Source: Proteiniphilum sp. UBA5384 (GTDB lineage Bacteria > Bacteroidota > Bacteroidia > Bacteroidales > Dysgonomonadaceae). From it: DNA of 64,000 bases. The stretch is taken from contig NZ_DHOS01000002.1 of assembly GCF_002410825.1 (NCBI RefSeq), forward strand, positions 184,696 to 248,695, given 5' to 3'. A program made the translations under genes and the position numbers. Within the stretch, counting starts at the first letter, position 1, and every line of letters begins with the position of its first letter. The notes under the pieces are model-generated. The model was given only the letters and a program-made list of their open reading frames with translations. It was not told the DNA's origin and ran no database searches. Below are positions 34,934 to 42,494 of this stretch, piece after piece.

Positions 34934-35836
34934 TTAATAAAAAATTTCAGCCAACATGCATCGCGCCGACCCTCCGCCGTTTGTCTCGATGGTGGATAAT
35001 GTGGCGGACAAGATGGTGCTATAGGTAGATATGACAGTTTCCTGTGCAGCCGTCAGCGCATTTCGTGCCGAAGCCGACATCACCATAATGGGATGGCCAT
35101 TCCGGCTCTTTATCTCGAGCATGTTCCCGGCGAACCGGGCTACTTGGTCCAGGGATATATCTACAATAATCTTACCTGTGGCGGTCAGTCTGTGGACCAC
35201 CTTCCGCCGCTCATCCTCATTCTTGATCGATTCGAGACATACAATCGCCACTTGACTACCCACAGCCATCATCACATTGGTATGATAGATAAGATTTTCG
35301 TTTTTGTCGGTCGCATCAAACACTACCGCATCATAACTCATACGGGCACAGAAATCAGCCAACACTTTTTCCGATGTCCGAGGGGAACGGCAACAATAGG
35401 CGATTTGCTTATCCCGGTCAAGTACCATGCTGCCGGTCCCTTCCAGAAATTCACCTTCTTTTTCCCAATGAGTCAGGTCAATCACTTTACGATGGTCGAT
35501 TTTTCGGGTCAGTAATTCCAGCACTTCCGGCTTTCTCTCCTGACGCCGATTTTCAGCAAACATGGGATAGAGTACCAATTCACCTGAAATATGGGAGGAG
35601 AACCAGTTGTTAGGAAAGATAGAATCAGGTGTCCATGGTTCCGGTGAATCCTGTACGACCAACACATCTACATCTTTGCCCCTCAGTTGGTGGACAAAAG
35701 CGTCGAATTCTTCCAGTGCCCTGCTTGCCTCCGAACCTTGCCCGGTCGCCTGCTGAAAAAAATTGTTGCGGGCCGTCTCTTCGTTGAAGGCAAACCGGAA
35801 AGGGCGCACCATTAATATTTTGGATGTTGTCTGCAT
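34934..35836 (-). CDS. ctlX: Citrulline utilization hydrolase CtlX-like (arginine deiminase/amidinotransferase superfamily)
   Basis: The 300-residue pentein-fold enzyme has conserved segments MVRPFRFAFNEETARNN, WTPDSIFPNNWFS (substrate Asp and Asn), LEGTGSMVLDR, the histidine in ENLIYHTNVMMAVG and the catalytic cysteine in GGGSARCMLAEIF. This matches the CtlX family, which hydrolyses citrulline toward ornithine. The following gene is ornithine aminotransferase 20 bases away in the same direction, which fits a citrulline-to-glutamate route. Other pentein enzymes such as DDAH are less likely given the motif set and neighbour. Confidence 0.82.
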   Translation of the reverse strand: MQTTSKILMVRPFRFAFNEETARNNFFQQATGQGSEASRALEEFDAFVHQLRGKDVDVLVVQDSPEPWTPDSIFPNNWFSSHISGELVLYPMFAENRRQERKPEVLELLTRKIDHRKVIDLTHWEKEGEFLEGTGSMVLDRDKQIAYCCRSPRTSEKVLADFCARMSYDAVVFDATDKNENLIYHTNVMMAVGSQVAIVCLESIKNEDERRKVVHRLTATGKIIVDISLDQVARFAGNMLEIKSRNGHPIMVMSASARNALTAAQETVISTYSTILSATLSTIETNGGGSARCMLAEIFY

Positions 35837-35856
35837 ACTTTTAGAAAATCATCACA

Positions 35857-37101
35857 TCAAACTGTTTCCAGTGACTTGAGTGATTCTTTGATAATGGCCA
35901 CTGCTTCCCGTAACTCCTCTTCTGTAATCACCAATGGGGGTGCAAAACGGATAATATGATGATGGGTGGGTTTTGCCAGCAGGCCGTTTTCAGCCATCTT
36001 CAGGCACACATCCCATGCTTCTTTCCCGTTATGCGGTTCGATCACCACTGCGTTAAGCAATCCTTTACCTCTCACTTGCCGGATAAAAGGGCTTTCAATC
36101 TTTTTTACTTCTCCCCGGAAGATTTGTCCAAGACGTTCGGCTTTCTCGGTTAGTTTTTCTTCTTCTACTACTTTCAGTGCGGCGGTTGCAACCTTGCAGG
36201 CCAAGGGAAATCCCCCGAATGTAGAGCCATGCTGCCCGGGTTGGATGGTAAGCATGATCTCATCATCAGCCAGTACCGCCGAGACAGGAAGTACACCTCC
36301 GGAGATAGCTTTCCCCAAGATCACGATATCGGGACGGATCCCTTCATGGTCACAACAGAGTTTCCTGCCGGTGCGGGCAATGCCGGTCTGTACTTCATCG
36401 GCAATAAAGAGTACATTATGCCTTTTACAGAGGTCGTAGCATTTTTTCAGATAACCGTCGTCCGGCACATTGACGCCCGCCTCTCCCTGGATCGGCTCCA
36501 CCAAAAATCCTGCTATGGAATTCGCTTTCTTTTCCAAGACGGAAGCCAGAGCATCCGGATCATTGTAAGGGATGACCTCGAAGCCGGGAGTATAGGGCCC
36601 GTAGTCGGCACGTGCTTCGGGGTCGGTAGAGACCGAGACGATAGAGATGGTCCTTCCGTGGAAATTACCTTCACAAGCCACAATCAGTGCTTCCGCTTCG
36701 GGGATTCCCTTTTTCAGGTAACCCCATTTCCGTGTCAGCTTTAAGGCTGTCTCCACCGCTTCGGCACCGCTATTCATAGGCAACACTTTGTCATATCCAA
36801 AATAGTCGTGGATAAATTTTTCGTATGGACCTAAGGTATCGTTATAAAAAGCGCGTGAGGTAAGGCAAAGCCTTTCCGCCTGTTCTTTCAGTGCACTTAC
36901 GATCTTGGGATGACAGTGTCCCTGGTTCACGGCGGAATAAGCCGAAAGGAAGTCGAAATACCTCTTCCCGTTCACATCCCATACATAACATCCTTTTCCC
37001 CGGGACAATACTACCGGCAGAGGGTGGTAATTATGTGCCCCGTACTTCTCTTCCAGATCAATAAATTGTCTTGTCGCAGCTGATAAATCTTTCATTGGCA
37101 T
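35857..37101 (-). CDS. rocD: Ornithine--oxo-acid aminotransferase
   Basis: A class III PLP aminotransferase, 414 residues from the chosen start MPMKDLSAATRQFIDLEEKY. The frame runs 10 codons further to 37131, but those lie in the REP-like element, so the later ATG is preferred. The PLP-binding Lys is in VILGKAISGGVLPVSAVLAD, preceded by FIADEVQTGIARTG. Substrate-specific segments NSGAEAVETALK and HPKIVSALKEQ are typical of OAT. It turns ornithine plus 2-oxoglutarate into glutamate-5-semialdehyde and glutamate. It forms a transcription unit with ctlX downstream. Confidence 0.94.
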   Translation of the reverse strand: MPMKDLSAATRQFIDLEEKYGAHNYHPLPVVLSRGKGCYVWDVNGKRYFDFLSAYSAVNQGHCHPKIVSALKEQAERLCLTSRAFYNDTLGPYEKFIHDYFGYDKVLPMNSGAEAVETALKLTRKWGYLKKGIPEAEALIVACEGNFHGRTISIVSVSTDPEARADYGPYTPGFEVIPYNDPDALASVLEKKANSIAGFLVEPIQGEAGVNVPDDGYLKKCYDLCKRHNVLFIADEVQTGIARTGRKLCCDHEGIRPDIVILGKAISGGVLPVSAVLADDEIMLTIQPGQHGSTFGGFPLACKVATAALKVVEEEKLTEKAERLGQIFRGEVKKIESPFIRQVRGKGLLNAVVIEPHNGKEAWDVCLKMAENGLLAKPTHHHIIRFAPPLVITEEELREAVAIIKESLKSLETV

Positions 37102-37107
37102 AGTATT

Positions 37108-37180
37108 CACATTATTCACATTAATCATCACTACTCCCCGAAAGTCGGGGCAACTTGTCCCGTTTTATCGGGATCAGTAG
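37108..37180. repeat. REP-like palindromic intergenic element, copy A
   Basis: This 73-base element is about 93% identical to 39773-39846. It contains hairpin CCCCGA-aag-TCGGGG (37136-37150) and hairpin TCCCG-ttttat-CGGGA (37158-37173). A competing palindrome spans 37146-37162 (CGGGGCAACTTGTCCCG). The outer pair of the first hairpin is C-G here and T-A in copy B, a compensatory change. It lies between the DUF1080 and rocD genes and supplies the DUF1080 stop codon. Confidence 0.85.
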
Positions 37181-37806
37181 ATTACCAGATTCCGGAACTC
37201 AACTTCATTTCCTTCACTCTGCAGACCGATATATCCCTCCTTCACCGTGCTGGTCGCCTGGTTTTGTAAGATATCGTTGACATATACTGAAATAGCGCCG
37301 TTAACTACAGTAATCTTCATCTTATTCCATTCGCCGGTAGGTTTTTCGCTCGATAGCTGTTGTTTGGGAATTATCGGAAATTTCGGGCGTTTCGTCACAC
37401 CTTCGGGGAGGGAATACTCATTCAGGTCGGCGCCGTTCAGTAGTACGAAATCTCCGGCATTGTCGGCCATTAACTGGCATTCTATCCCTTTAGGGAAGGG
37501 ATTGTCCGGCTCTTCAATCAGGATGAAAACACCGCTGTTGCTTGCTTCTTCCGGCCACCGGTATTCCAGTGTGAGCGTGAAATTGCTGAACTTCTCATTT
37601 GTGTACATATAGCCGAACGGGTTACCTTTTATTGAGATCACCCCTTCTTTGACGGAAAACACCTCCTCGCCCGGTACCGCGTTATTCTCCACTACCAAGT
37701 TCCAGTTATTCAAGTCTTTCCCGTTAAAAATTTTCTCTCCTTGTTGCCCGCAACCTGTCAACAACAGGGCGAATAAAATAACGATAGATAGTTTTGTTGT
37801 TTGCAT
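37174..37806 (-). CDS. DUF1080 lipoprotein (3-keto-disaccharide hydrolase / GH16-like fold)
   Basis: The 210-residue protein has the lipoprotein signal ALLLTGCGQQGEKIFNGKDL. The DUF1080 concanavalin-like beta-sandwich follows, with landmarks LNNWNLVVENNAVPG, YEWRP-like LEYRWPEEASNSGVF, IECQLMADNAGDFVL and GYIGLQSEGNEVEFRN. Some members hydrolyse 3-keto-disaccharides. Many are only putative carbohydrate binders. Its stop codon falls inside REP-like copy A. It may be transcribed together with rocD and ctlX, but the element in between suggests a boundary. Confidence 0.85.
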   Translation of the reverse strand: MQTTKLSIVILFALLLTGCGQQGEKIFNGKDLNNWNLVVENNAVPGEEVFSVKEGVISIKGNPFGYMYTNEKFSNFTLTLEYRWPEEASNSGVFILIEEPDNPFPKGIECQLMADNAGDFVLLNGADLNEYSLPEGVTKRPKFPIIPKQQLSSEKPTGEWNKMKITVVNGAISVYVNDILQNQATSTVKEGYIGLQSEGNEVEFRNLVIY

Positions 37807-38156
37807 TTTATTTAGTTTACCAATGTCTTCTCCCTTAAATATTAATAATGTACCAAGTTGCTGTCAAAGTTAAATAAAATGGTTGAATAAGAGAAATAAT
37901 CCGCCCTGTTTCATATTTTCTTCAGATTTTTGCATGTAAATTGAGACGGATGTTTGAATATGGTATTCTTTTCAACAGAGATAAGTCCCCAAAAAAAGTC
38001 AAAAAATTGTAAGATACGGCAGAAATAGATACATTTGTTCACGAAGTAGATATTCGCCCGCAACGGCATGCTCCAAACGGGTGTAGTTTCTTCTTATTTA
38101 GCATGATTCAGATAATTAACTATCTGAAAAAGTGAATTTAAAAAGAATTCAAGCTG
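37807..38156. other. 350-base divergent region between DUF1080 and porX
   Basis: It should carry the promoter of the DUF1080 unit on the minus strand and that of porX on the plus strand. Only the latter (38007-38037) is clear. No gene was seen. Confidence 0.5.
38007..38037 (+). promoter_or_regulatory. Promoter of porX
   Basis: TTG at 38007-38009, 20 bases, TACATTTG at 38030-38037. This is a good Bacteroidota promoter match with a predicted start near 38044 and a leader of about 110 bases. Confidence 0.6.
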
Positions 38157-39752
38157 ATGGTAAAAGCGCGACTGCTCTGGGTGGATGACGAGATAGATCT
38201 CCTGAAGCCGTACCTCCTTTTTCTGGAAGAGAAAGGATATGGGACGCAGTGCGTCAATAACGGCCGTGACGCCATTGAACTATGTCGCTCGCAACGGTTT
38301 GATATTATTTTCCTGGATGAGCAGATGCCGGGTTTGTCGGGTCTGGAGACCCTCGCCGAACTCCATTCATCCTACCCTTCGATGCCGGTGGTGATGGTCA
38401 CCAAAAGTGAAGATGAAGGTATCATGAACCGGGCGATCGGAAAGAAGATTACCGATTACCTTATCAAACCGGTCAATCCCAATCAGGTGCTGATGAGCAT
38501 TAAAAAGATCCTTGAAAAGGATGAACGTATGACTGAAGTCATTACTGAGGAATACAGGGATTTGTTCAATCCTCTGATTGCCGAGATAGGGGATTGTCGT
38601 ACGGCAGGGGATTGGATGTCGATATATAAGAAGTTGGTATCCTGGGAATTGAAATTGGATCAGGCGCAGAGTCCGATGCGCGGAATGCTGGCGATGCAGA
38701 AAACAGAGGCAAACCATCTCTTTGCGAAGTTTATCCGCGATAATTACGAAAAATGGATTATCGAGGGACGTGAACGAATGGGGCATATAGATGAGGGTGC
38801 CGGCGGTGGCATTCCCGTATTAAGTCCCGCCCTGTTTGAGCGGTTTGTATTCCCTTCTGTCGATAAAGGCGAGAAACTCTTTTTTATCCTGATTGACAAT
38901 TTCCGGTTCGACCAGTGGCTGGTAGTGAAAGATATTGCCGGTGAGTTCTTCGATTATCGCGAAGATATTTATTTCTCCATCCTGCCCACGGCGACGCCCT
39001 ATGCGAGGAACGCCATCTTTTCGGGCTTGATGCCAAAGCAGTTGTCCGAAATATTTCCCGACTGTTGGGTGGATGAGTCGGAAGAGGAAGGGAAGAACCG
39101 GTATGAAGAGTTGTTTATCAAATCCCACCTGGAGCGGAAGAAAAGAAACCGCAGCTTCTCTTATCATAAGATCAATCGCAATCAGGAAGGAGAGAAGGTG
39201 TTGACCCGGTTCACGGAGTTGGAGAAATACGACCTGAACATATTGGTATTCAATTTTATCGATATGCTTTCCCATGCACGTACTGAGTCGAGGATGATCA
39301 GGGAGTTGGCTGCGGACGAATCGGCTTATCGGTCACTGACCCGGTCATGGTTCCTCCATTCTCCCTTACCTGACCTCATGGAGAAGATCGCCGAAAAAGG
39401 ATATAAGGCAATACTTACTACCGATCATGGATCCATACGGGTGAAGAACAGCGTGAACGTGGCAGGCGACCGGGAAACGTCAGTAAGTATGCGCTATAAA
39501 CTGGGAAAGAACCTGGGGTATAATCCCAAAGACGTGTTCGGTATTATCCGGCCGGAAAATGCCGGACTTCCCGCTCCCAACATGAGTACGCGCTATATCT
39601 TTGCAATGAAGGATGATTTTTTTGTGTATCCCAATAATAGTCATCATTATCAATCCTATTACAAAGATACATTCCAGCATGGAGGCGTTTCCATGGAGGA
39701 GATGATGATTCCGGTAATCACTTTGAGTTCGAAATTGACAATTGACAATTGA
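38157..39752 (+). CDS. porX: PorX: response regulator with PglZ (alkaline phosphatase-type) domain
   Basis: The 531-residue protein begins with a receiver domain (LLWVDDEIDLLKPYLLFLEE) whose phospho-acceptor is Asp54 in IIFLDEQMPG; Lys in YLIKPV follows. Instead of a DNA-binding output it has a long C-terminal PglZ domain (FILIDNFRFDQWL, TATPYARNAIFSGLMP, AILTTDHGSIRVK), a zinc phosphodiesterase fold. This is the PorX architecture, the partner of PorY that controls genes for type IX secretion in Bacteroidota. Its presence suggests the organism has a type IX system. The last residues (SSKLTIDN) run into the AATTGAC repeat. The next real gene is tsaE, a common neighbour of porX. Confidence 0.93.
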   Translation: MVKARLLWVDDEIDLLKPYLLFLEEKGYGTQCVNNGRDAIELCRSQRFDIIFLDEQMPGLSGLETLAELHSSYPSMPVVMVTKSEDEGIMNRAIGKKITDYLIKPVNPNQVLMSIKKILEKDERMTEVITEEYRDLFNPLIAEIGDCRTAGDWMSIYKKLVSWELKLDQAQSPMRGMLAMQKTEANHLFAKFIRDNYEKWIIEGRERMGHIDEGAGGGIPVLSPALFERFVFPSVDKGEKLFFILIDNFRFDQWLVVKDIAGEFFDYREDIYFSILPTATPYARNAIFSGLMPKQLSEIFPDCWVDESEEEGKNRYEELFIKSHLERKKRNRSFSYHKINRNQEGEKVLTRFTELEKYDLNILVFNFIDMLSHARTESRMIRELAADESAYRSLTRSWFLHSPLPDLMEKIAEKGYKAILTTDHGSIRVKNSVNVAGDRETSVSMRYKLGKNLGYNPKDVFGIIRPENAGLPAPNMSTRYIFAMKDDFFVYPNNSHHYQSYYKDTFQHGGVSMEEMMIPVITLSSKLTIDN

Positions 39753-39758
39753 TAATTG
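39733..39758. repeat. Short tandem repeat AATTGAC, about 3.7 units
   Basis: Units AATTGAC, AATTGAC, AATTGAT and AATTG lie at the very end of porX and supply its last codons and stop. Such AATTGAC runs often sit next to dispersed intergenic elements, and here REP-like copy B follows 14 bases later. Confidence 0.75.
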
Positions 39759-39772
39759 CATTATTATATTGG

Positions 39773-39846
39773 CACATTATTCACATTCATCATCACTACT
39801 TCCCGAAGGTCGGGACAACTTGTCCCGTTTTTATCGGGATCAGTAA
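39773..39846. repeat. REP-like palindromic intergenic element, copy B
   Basis: This is a 74-base relative of copy A at 37108-37180 in the same orientation, with the same two hairpins and competing palindrome CGGGACAACTTGTCCCG (perfect here). It lies between porX and tsaE. The open frame upstream of tsaE that crosses it should not be taken as coding. Confidence 0.85.
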
Positions 39847-39862
39847 ATCATCACATCAATTT

Positions 39863-40282
39863 ATGTTGCAAATTGAAATAAGAAAATTAGCGGCGTTACA
39901 GTCGGCAGCACGGCAGTTCATCAATCAGATGGGCGATCGGAAGGTTTTTGCTTTTTACGGGAGTATGGGAGCCGGGAAGACTACTTTCATCAAGGCGATA
40001 TGTAAAGAACTTGGAGTAAATGAGACCGTGGGTAGTCCCACATTTGCCATTATCAATGAATACAAGTCCGGCGAGGGTAACCCCATCTTCCATTTTGATT
40101 TTTACCGTATTCACAAACTCGAGGAGGTGTTCGATTTTGGCTATGAGGATTATCTCTACAGTGGCCATATCTGCTTTATCGAATGGCCGGAGCTAGTGGA
40201 GCAGATATTGCCGGAAGATACAGTGAAATTATTGATCCGTGAAACCGGTAACGGAAGCAGGATATTGGAAATTATGGAATAA
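39863..40282 (+). CDS. tsaE: tRNA t6A biosynthesis ATPase TsaE
   Basis: The product has 139 residues from the ATG at 39863. The frame continues upstream to 39749, but that part is REP-like DNA. The P-loop is FYGSMGAGKTTFIKAICKEL. TsaE motifs GSPTFAIINEY, FHFDFYRI and FDFGYEDYL follow, and the Trp of ICFIEWPEL is present. It binds the TsaB-TsaD complex and drives turnover in making threonylcarbamoyladenosine on tRNA. It lies downstream of porX, as in many Bacteroidota. Confidence 0.95.
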   Translation: MLQIEIRKLAALQSAARQFINQMGDRKVFAFYGSMGAGKTTFIKAICKELGVNETVGSPTFAIINEYKSGEGNPIFHFDFYRIHKLEEVFDFGYEDYLYSGHICFIEWPELVEQILPEDTVKLLIRETGNGSRILEIME

Positions 40283-40358
40283 ATCGGCAAAACCCATTAA
40301 ACGAATTGAAAATAAATCACTCAAAACCCTTATATTCGCACATTGAAAATGAGTTAAG

Positions 40359-42407
40359 ATGAAGAAAACAATCATTGCAGCCTTTCTTTTGATCGCCTCC
40401 CTTCAGGCATCAGCACAAGTCAATACCGACCGGGTGATGATGATCGGGAAGAATGCGTTATATTTTGAAGATTATGTGCTGGCGATACAATATTTCAACC
40501 AGGTGATTTCAGCGAAACCCTATCTGGCGGAGCCTTACTATTTCAGGGCGGTCGCTAAATTCATGCTCGACGATTATCAGGGGGCAGAAGAAGATGCGTC
40601 CGACTGCCTGGTGCGTAATCCCTACTATACGGCGGCATACCAGCTTCGGGGTGCTGCGCGCCAGAATCAGGATAAATTCCCGGAAGCCGCTACCGATTAC
40701 CAGCGGAGCCTGGAATTCTTTCCCGAGGACAGGCTCACCCTGGTCAACATGGGTATTGTCAACATCGAGATGAAGCAATATGATATCGCGGAGAAATTCT
40801 TCGACGTGTTGTTGCGGCGTTTTCCCGATTATACTCCCGGTTATCTGGCCCGTTCTCAGATGTATATTGAGATGGAAGATACCATTAAGGCGATGGGCGA
40901 CCTGAATCTGGCGATAGAAAAAGATCCTTATACCTCCCAGACCTTTGCGGCACGGGGATTACTCTATTTTCAGCAGAAGGATTATAACAGCGCATTGGCC
41001 GACCTGGATGAGGCGATCCGCTTAGATCCTTACTTCGAGGGGAATTATATCAACCGAGGACTGGTGAAATACCACCTGAATGACCTGCGCGGCGCGATGG
41101 CTGACTACGACAGGGTGATCGAGATGGATGAAAACAACCTTATCGCACGTTTCAACCGGGGCTTATTGCGGGCACAGGTGGCTGATAACAACAGGGCGGT
41201 ACGGGATTTCGACAAGGTGATCGAACTGGATCCCGGTAATACGATTGCCTACCTGAACAGGGCGATGCTGTATAATGAAATAGGGGAGAAGGGAGAGGCA
41301 ATGAACGACCTGGATATTGTACTCAATGAACATCCCGACTTCTTTACCGGCTATTATATGCGCTCGCAATTGAAACGGGAACTGAACGACCTGCGGGGAG
41401 CCGAACAGGATTATACGCTGGCCCGTGCCGAAGAGTCGAAAGCCCGCAAGGTGGCTACCGCGAATCCCGAACCTTTCAGGCAGGCAAAGAAAGAAGCATC
41501 GGAAAGTAAAAATACCCGTGAACAGGCTGACAAAGATATTGAAAAGTTCAATCTGCTGGTAGTGGCCGACAAGGGAGAATCCGAAAAAACAAAATACCAG
41601 CGCCAGAGCAGGGGAAGGGTACAGAATATTAGCGCACCGGTGGAGCCGGAATCGCGGTTTGTACTCTCTTATTATGAACGGGATATGGAAGTGCGCCGAC
41701 CGGTATATTACTCAGAGACGATGGATAAGGCGAACAGGGATCTGGGCCTCGCATGGGTATTGAAGGTGACGAATAAAGAGGCGCCACTGAATGAACTTCA
41801 GGTGCAGACTCATTTTCGATCTATCGATCTCTATTCGGCGAGAATCGACAATGATCCGGGCAATGCCTTGCTCTATTTCGGAAGAGGAATGGATTTTATG
41901 CTGATACAGGATTATGAAAATGCATTGAAAGATATGCGCAGCGCACTCAAATCAGATCCCAACCTGCTGGTGGCGCACTTTGCTCTTGCAGTAATCCGCT
42001 CCAAACAGATTGAATACGACCGTCTGGTTGCAGAGCCGGCATTGAAGGATAAAAGTACCGGCATCGATCTTCCCGGAGCTGCCGTCAAACTCCCCGAGAT
42101 ATCCACAAAGTCAATTGAATATGAGGATATAATCAGGGAGTATGAGAAAATTATAGCCTTGGACCCCCAATTTATATATGCCTATTACAATCGGGCAGAG
42201 ATATATAATCTTGAGAAGGATTACCGCGCAGCCATTGCCGATTATACCAAGGCCATCCAGCTTGAACCACAATTTGCTGAGGCTTATTTCAATCGTGGAA
42301 TAGCGCGACTCTCCATCGGTGAGACCCGCGAAGGACTCGATGATCTCCGTAAAGCCGGAGAGTTGGGCATTGTGCAATCGTACAGTATCATTAAAAGGAT
42401 GCAGTAG
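40359..42407 (+). CDS. Tetratricopeptide repeat protein, exported
   Basis: The 682-residue protein has a signal peptide (ends LQASAQ). The first ~350 residues are about ten TPR units (YFNQVISAKPYLAEPYYFRA, LDEAIRLDPYFEGNYINRGL, NRAVRDFDKVIELDPGNTIA). A charged, low-complexity linker follows (~370-440; REQADKDIEKFN). Further TPRs end the protein (YENALKDMRSALKSDPNLLV, AIADYTKAIQLEPQFAEAYF). TPRs mediate protein-protein contacts, and the client is unknown. It has its own weak promoter-like sequence (TATATTCG near 40330). It is not obviously co-transcribed with tsaE. Confidence 0.88.
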   Translation: MKKTIIAAFLLIASLQASAQVNTDRVMMIGKNALYFEDYVLAIQYFNQVISAKPYLAEPYYFRAVAKFMLDDYQGAEEDASDCLVRNPYYTAAYQLRGAARQNQDKFPEAATDYQRSLEFFPEDRLTLVNMGIVNIEMKQYDIAEKFFDVLLRRFPDYTPGYLARSQMYIEMEDTIKAMGDLNLAIEKDPYTSQTFAARGLLYFQQKDYNSALADLDEAIRLDPYFEGNYINRGLVKYHLNDLRGAMADYDRVIEMDENNLIARFNRGLLRAQVADNNRAVRDFDKVIELDPGNTIAYLNRAMLYNEIGEKGEAMNDLDIVLNEHPDFFTGYYMRSQLKRELNDLRGAEQDYTLARAEESKARKVATANPEPFRQAKKEASESKNTREQADKDIEKFNLLVVADKGESEKTKYQRQSRGRVQNISAPVEPESRFVLSYYERDMEVRRPVYYSETMDKANRDLGLAWVLKVTNKEAPLNELQVQTHFRSIDLYSARIDNDPGNALLYFGRGMDFMLIQDYENALKDMRSALKSDPNLLVAHFALAVIRSKQIEYDRLVAEPALKDKSTGIDLPGAAVKLPEISTKSIEYEDIIREYEKIIALDPQFIYAYYNRAEIYNLEKDYRAAIADYTKAIQLEPQFAEAYFNRGIARLSIGETREGLDDLRKAGELGIVQSYSIIKRMQ

Positions 42408-42494
42408 GGAGTAATAGATATTTTGCACCGAGGAAAATGAGTCTTTTTTTCTTTACATTGCCCAAAATCACTATTTTTGTACTCTTGAATAATT

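Noticed and set aside
39749..39862. An N-terminal extension of TsaE reading through from the end of porX
   Set aside because: The codons come from the REP-like element and repeat DNA, and the TsaE family begins at the ATG at 39863.
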